DNA of 55,927 bases from an uncultured bacterium (GTDB taxonomy: Bacteria > Dictyoglomota > Dictyoglomia > Dictyoglomales > Dictyoglomaceae): assembly GCA_938034905.1 (NCBI GenBank), contig CALHLF010000041.1, forward strand, positions 1-55,927. The letters run 5' to 3'. The notes below the pieces were generated by a model. That model made no database searches. It was not told the DNA's origin and was given only the letters and a program-made list of their open reading frames with translations. Position numbers and translations under genes: made by a program. Positions 24,874 through 34,827 of the stretch are shown here, piece by piece (the first letter of the stretch is position 1; each line of letters begins with the position of its first letter).

Positions 24874-27258
24874 ATGGACGAACAAGAATTAAAAAATATT
24901 GAGAACATCCCTGAGATTCTACCCATCCTTCCCTTAAGGGAAACAGTTGTTTATCCCCAAATGTTAATTCCTTTAGTAGTGGGAAGAGAAAAAAGCTTAA
25001 AGCTTATAGAAGATGCCATTTCAGGGAACAAACTTATTGGACTTTGTATGCAAAAGACTCCTGTTGAAGAACCATCCTATGATGATATACATAGAATTGG
25101 AACCGTTGGAGTTATTGTAAGGATGTTGAGATTTCCTGATAATACTATAAGACTTTTTGTTCAAGGACTTCAGAGAATTAGAATAGAAGAATTTATTCAA
25201 AGTGATCCGTATTTTAAGGCAAAGGTATCACTAATTAGTGAATCCTATGAGAAGGATATTAAGATTGAAGGTGCAATGAGAAATCTTATATCCTTATTCC
25301 AGAAGATGGCATCCTTAATCCCCCAATTTCCCGAGGAACTTTTAATTAATGCAATGAATATTCAGGATCCTGGAAGATTAGCAGATTTTATTGCCTTTAA
25401 CATAAATATAAACGTTAATGAAAAACAGGAGATTTTAGAGACTATAGATATAAAGGAGAGACTACAGAAATTAACATATTTCTTAAATCGAGAGATCGAG
25501 ATCCTTGAAATAGCTAATAAAATTCAAAATGATGTAAAGAATGAAATAGAGAAAAGTCAAAGGGAATATTTCCTAAGACAACAGATGAAAGCAATACAAA
25601 AGGAATTGGGAGAGATTGATCCAAGAGAAATGGAAGTAAATGAGCTCCGCAAAAAACTACAGGAGGCAAATTTACCCCCTGAAGCAATGAAGGAGGCAGA
25701 GAGAGAATTAGAAAGATTAGCACAAATGCCCCCTGCATCCGCAGAATATACTGTAACAAGAACTTATTTGGATTGGATGATTTCCCTTCCTTGGAATAAA
25801 AGTACCTTTGATAATTTAGATATTCAAAAGGCTGCTCAAGTATTAGATGAAGATCATTATGATTTAGAAAAAATAAAGGAAAGAATCTTAGAATATTTAG
25901 CAGTAAGAAAAATGAAGGAAGATATGAAAGGACCTATCCTTTGTTTTGTAGGTCCACCAGGAGTTGGAAAAACATCCCTTGGGAAATCTATAGCAAGAGC
26001 TCTGGGAAGAAAATTTGTGAGAATATCCTTAGGAGGAATTAGAGATGAAGCAGAAATAAGGGGGCATAGGAGAACTTATGTAGGAGCTTTACCAGGAAGG
26101 ATTATACAGGGAATGAGAAAAGCAGAGTCCAATAATCCTGTTTTTATGTTGGATGAAATTGATAAGATAGGGACAGATTTTAGAGGAGATCCTGCTGCTG
26201 CCCTTTTAGAAGTTTTAGATCCAGAGCAAAACAATAGTTTTGTAGATAATTATCTTGGAGTTCCCTTTGATTTATCAAAGGTAATGTTTATTACCACTGC
26301 GAATGTTCTTTATACAATACCTCCTGCCCTATTAGATAGAATGGAAGTATTAGAACTTCCAGGCTATACCGAATTAGAAAAAATTGGAATTGCAAAGGGA
26401 TATTTAATTCCAAGACAGCTTAAGGAGCATGGTTTAGACCAAGATAAATTAGAAATTGAAGAATCTGCTATAAAAAAGATAATTAGGGAGTATACAAGAG
26501 AGGCAGGGGTAAGAAATTTAGAAAGAGAGATTGCAACTATATGCAGAAAAGTAGCAAAGGGATATGCAGAAGGAAGCATAGATGAGAAAGTTATTGTTAA
26601 TGATGAAAATATTAATAAATACTTAGGTCCATCAAGGTACATTTATGGATTAAAGGGAGAGAAGGATGAGGTAGGAGTAGCAACAGGGTTAGCATGGACA
26701 GAAGCAGGAGGAGATGTTCTTTTTGTAGAGGTATTAGTAGTGGAAGGTAAAGGAAATTTAATACTGACGGGTAAATTGGGAGAAGTGATGCAGGAATCTG
26801 CAAAAACCGCATTATCCTATGTAAGATCTAAAGCAAAGGATTTAAATATAAACTATTCAATATTTGAAAATTCCGATGTCCATATTCACTTACCTTCAGG
26901 AGCTATTCCTAAGGATGGACCTTCTGCAGGAGTAACCATTGCTACCGCTCTTGCTTCTGCATTAACAGGAAGACCCGTAAAAAAGGATATAGGTATGACA
27001 GGAGAGATAACATTAAGAGGAAAGGTTCTACCTGTAGGTGGAATTAGAGAAAAGGTTTTAGCAGCTCATAGAGCAGGTTTAACTTCAGTTATTATGCCAA
27101 AAGAGAATGAAAAGGACTTAGAAGAGATCCCAGAACAGGTAAAAAAGGAAGTTAAATTTTATTTTGTGGAGCATGCTGATGAAGTCCTCCAGTTAGCATT
27201 ATTGGAGGTGAAGAAAGATGATTCTAAAAGAAGACTTGAAGAGATTAGGGAGCCTTAA
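24874..27258 (+). CDS. lon: ATP-dependent Lon protease (LonA)
   Basis: 794 residues. N-terminal substrate domain ([19 protein letters not shown]), coiled-coil linker, AAA+ domain with Walker [14 protein letters not shown] (about 358) and Walker [12 protein letters not shown], then the protease domain with catalytic Ser in KDGPSAGVT (about 683) and Lys in [14 protein letters not shown] (about 726). It degrades misfolded and regulatory proteins in the cytoplasm. AAGGAGG lies before the ATG. Its last 41 bases overlap the next gene. Confidence 0.98.
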   Translation: MDEQELKNIENIPEILPILPLRETVVYPQMLIPLVVGREKSLKLIEDAISGNKLIGLCMQKTPVEEPSYDDIHRIGTVGVIVRMLRFPDNTIRLFVQGLQRIRIEEFIQSDPYFKAKVSLISESYEKDIKIEGAMRNLISLFQKMASLIPQFPEELLINAMNIQDPGRLADFIAFNININVNEKQEILETIDIKERLQKLTYFLNREIEILEIANKIQNDVKNEIEKSQREYFLRQQMKAIQKELGEIDPREMEVNELRKKLQEANLPPEAMKEAERELERLAQMPPASAEYTVTRTYLDWMISLPWNKSTFDNLDIQKAAQVLDEDHYDLEKIKERILEYLAVRKMKEDMKGPILCFVGPPGVGKTSLGKSIARALGRKFVRISLGGIRDEAEIRGHRRTYVGALPGRIIQGMRKAESNNPVFMLDEIDKIGTDFRGDPAAALLEVLDPEQNNSFVDNYLGVPFDLSKVMFITTANVLYTIPPALLDRMEVLELPGYTELEKIGIAKGYLIPRQLKEHGLDQDKLEIEESAIKKIIREYTREAGVRNLEREIATICRKVAKGYAEGSIDEKVIVNDENINKYLGPSRYIYGLKGEKDEVGVATGLAWTEAGGDVLFVEVLVVEGKGNLILTGKLGEVMQESAKTALSYVRSKAKDLNINYSIFENSDVHIHLPSGAIPKDGPSAGVTIATALASALTGRPVKKDIGMTGEITLRGKVLPVGGIREKVLAAHRAGLTSVIMPKENEKDLEEIPEQVKKEVKFYFVEHADEVLQLALLEVKKDDSKRRLEEIREP

Positions 27259-28321
27259 TTTTTCTCCCTTTTTTATAACCTCTTTATATCTCAATATCTC
27301 ACCCTTAGAATATCCAAAGGGTGAATATAGACTTATTTGGAAAAATTTTCAGAGGGAGATAACAAACTTCTTTGTTGAAAATAGAGAAGTGAAAAAATCC
27401 ATTTTAGATGATGCAGAAAGAATTTCAACCTTTCTTGATCGTGAAATAAATATATCTGCAAATACCTTAGTTATCTTTAGCTGTAGCGCTAAGAATTGGT
27501 TTGAGGTCTATCCCCTTTATCCATCTTTAAAATCTAAATTAGTAATAGAAAAGGATCCTCACACAAAACCTCTTATTCGATTAGTAGCATCCCAAAATCC
27601 ATATCTAATAATATTATTGAGTAAAGATAAAGCAAGAATATTTAATTATCATCTTGGAGTACTAAAGGAGGAAGGGGAAGTAAAAAGTGAAGTACCAAAG
27701 AAGCATAAACAAGGAGGATGGGAAGCATCAGATTGGCAAAGGTGGCATGAAACTCATGTTATTTGGCATTTGAAGGATGTTATTGAATATATAAAGAAAT
27801 TTGATGGAGAGAGAAATATTATTATAGGAGGAAATCTTCAGTCTATATCTGAGTTCAAGGAATTGTTACCTAAAAGCCTCCAAGAAAAAATAATTGGGAA
27901 TTTTAATTTTGATGTCACCCCACCCATAAAGGAACTCTTAGATAAAGTTGAGAAATTTATTTACGAATATGAGAAGAAAAATGTGGAAGAATTAGTAGAA
28001 AGAATATTTACAAACACTAAGAAGGGTAAAGACTCCACCTATGGATTAGAAGAAGTAGCTTTTACATTACATGAAGATAGAATTCAAACATTAGTAGTTA
28101 CAGAAAACTTTGAAAAAGAAGGATTTCAATGCCCAAAATGTCTTTATATAAGTCCATACTTAGAGAATTGTCCCTTTTGTAATATAGAAATGGAAAAAAG
28201 AAATGATATTGTAGATGAGATTATAGAGGAAGCTATTAATAAAAAAGCAAAATTAGTATTTATTAAAGATAGTAACTTGGGAGGAAAAATCGAAAATATT
28301 GGAGCAATCTTAAGATTCTAA
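27218..28321 (+). CDS. eRF1-like protein of the bacterial (baeRF/Vms1-related) release-factor superfamily
   Basis: 367 residues. The middle carries KQGGWEASDWQRWHETH (about 163-179), which aligns with the GGQ loop and following basic helix of eRF1 domain 2, but Gln is replaced by Trp. The C-terminal third is eRF1_3-like (VEELVERIF, then GLEEVAFTLHEDRIQTLVV) with a zinc ribbon CPKC...CPFC (about 304-320) and a final EIIEEAINKKAKLVFI segment. This layout fits the bacterial eRF1-like family. A ribosome-associated peptidyl-tRNA release or ribosome rescue role is inferred. It starts inside lon with GGAGGTG ahead of the ATG, indicating coupled translation. Confidence 0.75.
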   Translation: MILKEDLKRLGSLNFSPFFITSLYLNISPLEYPKGEYRLIWKNFQREITNFFVENREVKKSILDDAERISTFLDREINISANTLVIFSCSAKNWFEVYPLYPSLKSKLVIEKDPHTKPLIRLVASQNPYLIILLSKDKARIFNYHLGVLKEEGEVKSEVPKKHKQGGWEASDWQRWHETHVIWHLKDVIEYIKKFDGERNIIIGGNLQSISEFKELLPKSLQEKIIGNFNFDVTPPIKELLDKVEKFIYEYEKKNVEELVERIFTNTKKGKDSTYGLEEVAFTLHEDRIQTLVVTENFEKEGFQCPKCLYISPYLENCPFCNIEMEKRNDIVDEIIEEAINKKAKLVFIKDSNLGGKIENIGAILRF

Positions 28322-28324
28322 AAT

Positions 28325-28343
28325 AGGGGGGAATTTCCCCCCT
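28325..28343. terminator. Bidirectional terminator hairpin between baeRF-like gene and gap
   Basis: AGGGGGG (28325-28331) and CCCCCCT (28337-28343) form a 7-bp G/C stem around AATTT, between two convergent stop codons only 26 bases apart. Confidence 0.8.
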
Positions 28344-28347
28344 CAAT

Positions 28348-29382
<1,035 letters not shown>

Positions 29383-29403
29383 TTAAGATATTTTTCGAAG
29401 CTA

Positions 29404-29412
29404 ATTATAACA
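29404..29412 (-). promoter_or_regulatory. Extended -10 promoter of gap
   Basis: Minus strand TGT then TATAAT (29404-29409), no consensus -35. The predicted start lies about 35 bases before the gap ATG. Confidence 0.55.
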
Positions 29413-29450
29413 TAAGTAAAATCAACCTATATGTTAAAAATTTTTTAAAA

Positions 29451-31880
29451 TCAAATACTCAGACTTAAAAGTTTTCCTGGGACAAAAACTATCTTTTTAG
29501 GATTTTTATTCCCTAAGTATCTTTTAACATTTTCTCTTTGGAGAGCAATTTTTAGAGCTTCTTCTTCAGTAATATTGGCATCAACTTCTACTCTATCCCT
29601 TACTCTTCCATTTATCTGAATAACTAAGGTTACTACCTCCTCTTTTATTAAATCAGGATTATAAGAGGGCCAAGGTTGTAAATGAATACTATATTCATAA
29701 CCTAACTCTTGCCAAAGTTCCTCAGTTATATGAGGAACAAAAGGAGCTAAAAGCAGAAGTAGATTTTTAATGCATTCTTTAAACAATTCTGTTTTTCCAT
29801 AGTTGTTTTTGTAATTTACCAACTCATTTAGGAATTCCATCATTGCAGCAACTGCGGTATTAAATTTAAAAGAAATTATATCTTCTGTTACCTTCTTAAT
29901 GGTTCTATGAAGACTTCTTTCCAATCTCTTATCGTCTTCAGGATTATTCCCTTTAATTTCGCTCTCCTCTAAAACTAATCTCCAAAGTCTATTTAGAAAT
30001 CTATAAGCTCCTTCTACTCCTTCATCACTCCATTCCATATCAACTTCTGGTGGTGCAACAAATAGAATAAAGAGTCTTGCAGTATCCGCACCATAATTCT
30101 CTACCATATAATCTACGGAAACTATATTTCCTAAGGATTTAGACATAATTTGTCCATCCTTATACACCATTCCTTGGGTAAATAATTTTTTAAAAGGTTC
30201 CCTTACAGGACTATATCCTGCATCATACAAAACTTTTGTTATAAATCTTGAATAAAGAAGATGTAAAACTGCATGTTCTATTCCACCAGTATATTGATCT
30301 ACAGGAAGCCAATACTCTGCTTTAGATTTTGAGAAAGGTTCTTTATCATTATGGGGATCAGTGTATCTAAAATAATACCAAGAGGAATCAACAAATGTGG
30401 CAAGGGTATCAGTCTCTCTTTTTGCTTTATCTCCACACTTTGGACATTCTGTATTAACAAATTCCTTTACCTTTGCAAGGGGACTTTCACCTGTTCCTGT
30501 TGGCTCAAAATCAGAGATATCTGGAAGAAGCACTGGGAGATCCTCATAGGGTACAGGAACAGTCCCGCAATTAGGACAGTAGATAATAGGAATAGGTGCA
30601 CCCCAATACCTTTGTCTTGATACTAACCAATCTCTCAATTTATACTGAACCTTTCTTTTTCCAATTCCTAAATCTTCAAATTTATCAATAATTTTCTTCC
30701 AAAAGTCAGAGCTTTTCATCCCATTATATTCAAAAGAGTTTATCATAATCCCTTCTCCTTCATAAGGAAGCTTTGGCTCCTCTTCCCCATATGGGGTAAT
30801 TACAACTTTTATTGGAAGATTATATTTTATAGCAAATTCATAATCTCTCGCATCATGGGCAGGAACAGCCATTATTGCCCCTGTCCCATAAGTATAAAGA
30901 ACATAATCTGCCACATAAATAGGCACTAATTCCTTACTTAGTGGATGAATAGCATAGCTTCCAGTAAATACCCCTGTTTTTTCTTTTTCAAAAGCAATCC
31001 TTTCGAGTTCACTTTTATTTTTCGCTCTTGTAACATACTCTCTCACTTTATCTAAATATTCAGGTTTAGTAATTTTCTCCACCAATGGATGTTCTGGAGC
31101 AAGAACCACAAAGGTAATTCCAAATATAGTATCGGGTCTTGTGGTAAATACATAAATTTTTTCTTTAGAGTCTTTGATTTCAAAATAAAATTCTAATCCT
31201 TCCGATTTTCCAATCCAATTTTTCTGCATTAATTTAACCTTTTCAGGCCAATCCTCTAAGGTATCAAGATCCCTTAAAAGATCCTCTGCATATTCAGTTA
31301 TTTTAAAAAACCACTGCTCCAGTTCCTTTTTCCCTACCTCTGATTTGCATCTCCAGCATTTTCCTTCCACAACCTCTTCATTGGCAAGGACAGTTTTACA
31401 ATTGGGACACCAATTAACTGGAGCCTTCTTTCTATAAGCAAGTCCTCGTTCATAAAGTTTTAAAAATATCCATTGGGTCCATTTATAATAATCTGGAGCA
31501 CAGGCAGTAACTTCTCTATCCCAATCATAAACTACTCCCATTTTAAATAGTTGTTCCTTCATCCTTGAAATATTCCTATATGTCCATTCCTTTGGGTGAA
31601 CTTTATGTTTTATTGCTGCATTTTCTGCAGGTTGTCCAAAGGCATCCCACCCCATGGGATTCAAAACATTATATCCCCTCATAGTATAAAAACGAGCAAT
31701 GAGATCTCCAATAGTATAGTTTCTCATGTGCCCCATATGGAGATCTCCAGAAGGATAGGGAAACATTACTAAGGAATAGAATTTAGGTTTATCTTTACTC
31801 TCTGTCACATAGTAAATTTTATCTTCTTCCCATTTTTTCTGCCACTTTGGCTCTATCTCTTGAGGATTATATTTTTTCAT
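29451..31880 (-). CDS. leuS: Leucyl-tRNA synthetase
   Basis: 809 residues, bacterial LeuRS. HIGH-type motif [15 protein letters not shown] (about 41-55), zinc-binding CPNC/CWRC pair (about 157-180), CP1 editing domain with [12 protein letters not shown] and the editing-site [19 protein letters not shown]-type [10 protein letters not shown] (about 578), an anticodon-binding helical region and a C-terminal domain. It charges tRNA-Leu. There is no T-box leader: its promoter sits about 35 bases upstream. Confidence 0.98.
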   Translation of the reverse strand: MKKYNPQEIEPKWQKKWEEDKIYYVTESKDKPKFYSLVMFPYPSGDLHMGHMRNYTIGDLIARFYTMRGYNVLNPMGWDAFGQPAENAAIKHKVHPKEWTYRNISRMKEQLFKMGVVYDWDREVTACAPDYYKWTQWIFLKLYERGLAYRKKAPVNWCPNCKTVLANEEVVEGKCWRCKSEVGKKELEQWFFKITEYAEDLLRDLDTLEDWPEKVKLMQKNWIGKSEGLEFYFEIKDSKEKIYVFTTRPDTIFGITFVVLAPEHPLVEKITKPEYLDKVREYVTRAKNKSELERIAFEKEKTGVFTGSYAIHPLSKELVPIYVADYVLYTYGTGAIMAVPAHDARDYEFAIKYNLPIKVVITPYGEEEPKLPYEGEGIMINSFEYNGMKSSDFWKKIIDKFEDLGIGKRKVQYKLRDWLVSRQRYWGAPIPIIYCPNCGTVPVPYEDLPVLLPDISDFEPTGTGESPLAKVKEFVNTECPKCGDKAKRETDTLATFVDSSWYYFRYTDPHNDKEPFSKSKAEYWLPVDQYTGGIEHAVLHLLYSRFITKVLYDAGYSPVREPFKKLFTQGMVYKDGQIMSKSLGNIVSVDYMVENYGADTARLFILFVAPPEVDMEWSDEGVEGAYRFLNRLWRLVLEESEIKGNNPEDDKRLERSLHRTIKKVTEDIISFKFNTAVAAMMEFLNELVNYKNNYGKTELFKECIKNLLLLLAPFVPHITEELWQELGYEYSIHLQPWPSYNPDLIKEEVVTLVIQINGRVRDRVEVDANITEEEALKIALQRENVKRYLGNKNPKKIVFVPGKLLSLSI

Positions 31881-31920
31881 ATTTCTCCCTCACTTTTAAT
31901 GTTTTTTTAATTTATTGTGT

Positions 31921-31949
31921 ATTATATAAAAAGAAAGGAGAAAGGTAAA
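31921..31949 (-). promoter_or_regulatory. Promoter of leuS
   Basis: Minus strand TTTACC (31944-31949), 17-base spacer, TATAAT (31921-31926). The predicted leader is about 34 bases. Confidence 0.65.
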
Positions 31950-31953
31950 GAGA

Positions 31954-33258
31954 CTAAGAGGCTTTCTTAAATAATTTTTTACCACCAAATCTTAACTTCA
32001 TAGTTAGTACTTTATCTGTGGAGAAAATTCTTGCAGATATAAAGATTAAAATAATAAATACTACAAGCATATAGATTATTCCATAAAATACCAGAGAATA
32101 ATTACCTAAAAGAATATTTGAAGAAGCTAAAAAGGGATGAGAAAAGGGAATTGCTAAAACAAAAATCTTTATAGGTAGAGATAGAGAATTTATATCAGAA
32201 AAAAATGATAAAAAGTAGGGAATCATTATTAAAAAAATTAAAGGCAAAATCATACTTTGAGCACTTTTTAAATCTTCTGCTAAAACTCCCAATATTGTGG
32301 ACAAGGCTAAGGCACATAAAATTGCTAAAAAAAGTGAAATTCCTAAAAGGATATAACCTGAAGTGGTAAGCTTTAAACCTAACTTTTGTATAATTTGAGA
32401 GGTAATTTCCGAAGTTCCTACTTCTCCCATTATTCCTCCCATAAAAGATCTATATCCCAACATATATATCCCAGCAGAAATTATTCCAACGATACCTGCC
32501 CCCATCATTTTTGCTATAACAATTTGTTTTCTACTTATAGGTACAGTAAGAAGAGTCTCTAAGGTTTTATCCTGCTTTTCCATGGCAATTGCAGAAAGGA
32601 CCATTTGAGAAGTAAACATTATGACCATCATTAAAATTATAGGGATAAATATGGATTGAGAATAAATCATACTAATCACTTGAGATGAGGAACCTTCTGC
32701 CAATTTATCTTTAACAACAATAAATTCTTTACTTTTAATGGGATTCTTCAAGACTTCGGGATCTACTTCAGGAAATTTTGATTTTAAAAAATTATTAGAT
32801 ATAAATCTATTTATTGCATCAATAACTTGATTTATTAAAGAGGATCCTATACTGCTTCCCATAGATAAACTTCTTATAAAAGAATATATTTCAACTTCTT
32901 TTGGCTTAAATTTAGATATACTTTTTTCAAAGTCCTTTGGAATTACCATTAAAAAATCTATATTATTTTCCTTAGTATACTTAATAGCAAGATTTTTATC
33001 TTCTTTTTCAATTAAGTCATTAACAAGTTTTATCCTAAAATTTCCAAAAGATAAATTATTTAAAACCTCTGTTGAAAGATTTGATCTATCTAAATCTAAA
33101 ACATAGATATTCCTTTTTTCAAATCCCTTTTTTGCCTCACTTTTTATTAAACTTCCCATAAAATTAAAAAGAATAATCGTAAAAATCAAAGAAACTATTA
33201 ATTGAGCTGTAACAAGCTCTTTAATCTCCTTCTTAAGCAGATTACTAAATTTCTTCAT
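31954..33258 (-). CDS. ABC-2 type exporter permease (NatB-like)
   Basis: 434 residues. One N-terminal transmembrane helix (LIVSLIFTIILFNFMGSL), a large extracytoplasmic domain of about 170 residues, then five to six helices with the ABC-2 segment EKQDKTLETLLTVPISRKQI between them, characteristic of NatB/YhaP-type exporters. The substrate is unknown; family members export Na+, antibiotics or lipids. It overlaps the ATPase gene by 4 bases, so the two form one transporter. Confidence 0.88.
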   Translation of the reverse strand: MKKFSNLLKKEIKELVTAQLIVSLIFTIILFNFMGSLIKSEAKKGFEKRNIYVLDLDRSNLSTEVLNNLSFGNFRIKLVNDLIEKEDKNLAIKYTKENNIDFLMVIPKDFEKSISKFKPKEVEIYSFIRSLSMGSSIGSSLINQVIDAINRFISNNFLKSKFPEVDPEVLKNPIKSKEFIVVKDKLAEGSSSQVISMIYSQSIFIPIILMMVIMFTSQMVLSAIAMEKQDKTLETLLTVPISRKQIVIAKMMGAGIVGIISAGIYMLGYRSFMGGIMGEVGTSEITSQIIQKLGLKLTTSGYILLGISLFLAILCALALSTILGVLAEDLKSAQSMILPLIFLIMIPYFLSFFSDINSLSLPIKIFVLAIPFSHPFLASSNILLGNYSLVFYGIIYMLVVFIILIFISARIFSTDKVLTMKLRFGGKKLFKKAS

Positions 33259-33977
33259 TGAACAACCCTCCTAAAAACTTCTTCTAAATTTCTTGAAGAA
33301 TATCTATTTTTCAGCTCTTCAGAAGTCCCTATTTCAAGTATCCTTCCATTATCAATAAGGGCAACTCTATCAGACAAAAATTCTATTTCCAACATGTTAT
33401 GAGAGGAAAGAAGAACAGTAGTACCTTCTTTTACATATTCTCTTATAATTTCTCTTATTTCTAATGCATTTATTACATCAAGTCCTGAGGTAGGTTCATC
33501 AAGAATAGCAAGAAGAGGTTTTGTCATCAGAGCCCTTGCAATGAGAAGTTTTCGAATCATCCCCTTACTATATGTTCCTACTTTGTCATTTAACCTCTCT
33601 CCTAATCCCGAAATATTAACTGCTCTTTCAATAAAGGTGTTTGCTTCTCTTGAATCCTTAGCGTAAAAATTTGCCATAAATTTTAAATAATCAATTCCCT
33701 TCATATTTTTATATGCTCCTGCTTCCTCAGGTAAATAACTTATATTCTCTCTGACAAAATCAGGATTTTCCCTTATATTTCTTCCCCTAAAGAATACCTT
33801 TCCCTCAGAAGGGGAAATAAGAGTTGCTATAATTCTTAAAGCAGTAGTTTTTCCTGCACCATTGGGACCTATAAGGGCAAAAATTTCTCCTTTTTTTACT
33901 TCAAAACTTATACCCTTTAATGCAGTAATCTTTCCATAATTCTTTTTTAGATTTTCTACCTGAAGAATTATATCCAT
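33255..33977 (-). CDS. ABC exporter ATP-binding protein (NatA-like)
   Basis: 240 residues. Walker A IGPNGAGKTTALRI (about 36-49), Q-loop ENISYLPEE, signature YSKGMIRKLLIARAL, Walker B LLAILDEPTSGLD and H-loop LLSSHNML. It powers the permease encoded directly downstream. An AGGAGG site precedes the ATG. It is divergent from fur, with 155 bases between them, but no metal link is apparent in the protein itself. Confidence 0.93.
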   Translation of the reverse strand: MDIILQVENLKKNYGKITALKGISFEVKKGEIFALIGPNGAGKTTALRIIATLISPSEGKVFFRGRNIRENPDFVRENISYLPEEAGAYKNMKGIDYLKFMANFYAKDSREANTFIERAVNISGLGERLNDKVGTYSKGMIRKLLIARALMTKPLLAILDEPTSGLDVINALEIREIIREYVKEGTTVLLSSHNMLEIEFLSDRVALIDNGRILEIGTSEELKNRYSSRNLEEVFRRVVQ

Positions 33978-34001
33978 TGGGAAAATCTCCTCCTTTCTGT
34001 T

Positions 34002-34031
34002 AAATCATTTTCAATTATTTTACAATGATTT
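34002..34031. repeat. Inverted repeat between the ABC exporter and fur
   Basis: AAATCATT (34002-34009) and AATGATTT (34024-34031) form an 8-bp dyad with a 14-base spacer. AATCATT/AATGATT half-sites resemble Fur-box arms, but the spacing is not the Fur 1-base or 6-base layout. Confidence 0.35.
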
Positions 34032-34068
34032 TTTATAAAAAATGTTAAAAGCATTTTAAAAATTAAAC

Positions 34069-34118
34069 TTGAAAAAATTTTTCAACAAGAATATAATATA
34101 AGTGAAAAAATTTTTTAA
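34069..34118 (+). promoter_or_regulatory. fur-feo promoter flanked by two palindromic operators
   Basis: -35 TTGAAA (34069-34074), 17-base spacer, -10 TATAAT (34092-34097). Site 1, TTGAAAAAATTTTTCAA (34069-34085), is a perfect palindrome around one central base and covers the -35 box. Site 2, GTGAAAAAATTTTTTAA (34102-34118), is a near copy just downstream of the -10 at the transcription start. This arrangement suggests autorepression by the Fur-family protein. Confidence 0.72.
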
Positions 34119-34132
34119 TAAGGAGATCTTAA

Positions 34133-34576
34133 ATGGAAATAAAGAAAACCTTTAAAGATCTCGGATTAAGAATGAGTAAACAAAGAATGGCAGTTTTAGA
34201 GTTCTTTGAAGAAAATAAGGAGGGTCATTTTTCACTGAATGAAATTTATGAAAAGATCTCTCAAAAAAATAAAAATATTTCTTTTACATCTATTTATAGG
34301 GCCTGTAAATTACTTGAAAAATTAGGATTAATAAGACATATTTCTTTTGAAGAAAGACACATACATTATGAGAGCAATTTGACTCCACATCTTCATTATC
34401 AATGTCTTATATGTGGAAAGATTATAGAAGAGAGCCCAGAATGGTTAAGAGAACTGAAAAAAAAGTTAGATATTAAAGACTTTTTAATAACCTCATATAG
34501 GATTCAAATACATGGAATTTGTAAAGAATGCCAGGATAAATATCCTGAAGATATTAGAAGAAAACTAAGGACTTAA
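34133..34576 (+). CDS. fur: Fur-family transcriptional regulator (probably ferric uptake regulator)
   Basis: 147 residues. Winged-helix DNA-binding domain (LGLRMSKQRMAVLEFF, SFTSIYRACKLLEKLGLI), hinge, then the metal-binding dimer domain with EERHIHYESN, HLHYQCLICGK and IHGICKECQDK, giving two CxxC structural zinc pairs. It precedes feoA by 8 bases in what looks like one operon, so iron is the most likely signal. PerR or Zur cannot be fully excluded from sequence alone. The AAGGAG site lies close to the ATG. Confidence 0.9.
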   Translation: MEIKKTFKDLGLRMSKQRMAVLEFFEENKEGHFSLNEIYEKISQKNKNISFTSIYRACKLLEKLGLIRHISFEERHIHYESNLTPHLHYQCLICGKIIEESPEWLRELKKKLDIKDFLITSYRIQIHGICKECQDKYPEDIRRKLRT

Positions 34577-34584
34577 AGATAAAT

Positions 34585-34827
34585 ATGGTAAAAATTTTAT
34601 ATGAGATGAATAAAGGAGAAAAAGGAAAGGTTTTATCAATAAAGGGAGGAGGGGGAAGAATATTAAGATTAGCAGAACTTGGAATAGTTCCTGGAGAAGA
34701 AATAATTCTCATACAAAAAAGTTTTGGACCTGTAATTGTTAGAGTAAAGGATACAAACTTAGCCTTGGGAAGAGGAATAGCTCAAAATATATTAGTGGAG
34801 GTAGAAAATGGAGAAAAAGAAAATTAA
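34585..34827 (+). CDS. feoA: Ferrous iron transport protein FeoA
   Basis: 80 residues, an SH3-like FeoA domain: KGEKGKVLSIKGGGGRILRL, AELGIVPGEEIILIQ, then GPVIVRVKDTNLALGRGIAQ with the conserved final ILVEV. It is a small cytoplasmic partner of FeoB. It overlaps feoB by 20 bases. Confidence 0.92.
   Translation: MVKILYEMNKGEKGKVLSIKGGGGRILRLAELGIVPGEEIILIQKSFGPVIVRVKDTNLALGRGIAQNILVEVENGEKEN

Noticed and set aside
29430-29455. A Fur-like TTAAAAATTTTTTAA site between leuS and gap
   Set aside because: A/T-only palindromes like this are expected by chance at this base composition, and it lacks the flanking TGA/TCA seen at fur.
31881-31953. T-box leader for leuS
   Set aside because: The space between the predicted transcription start and the ATG is about 34 bases, too short for a T-box, and no T-box motif or terminator is visible.
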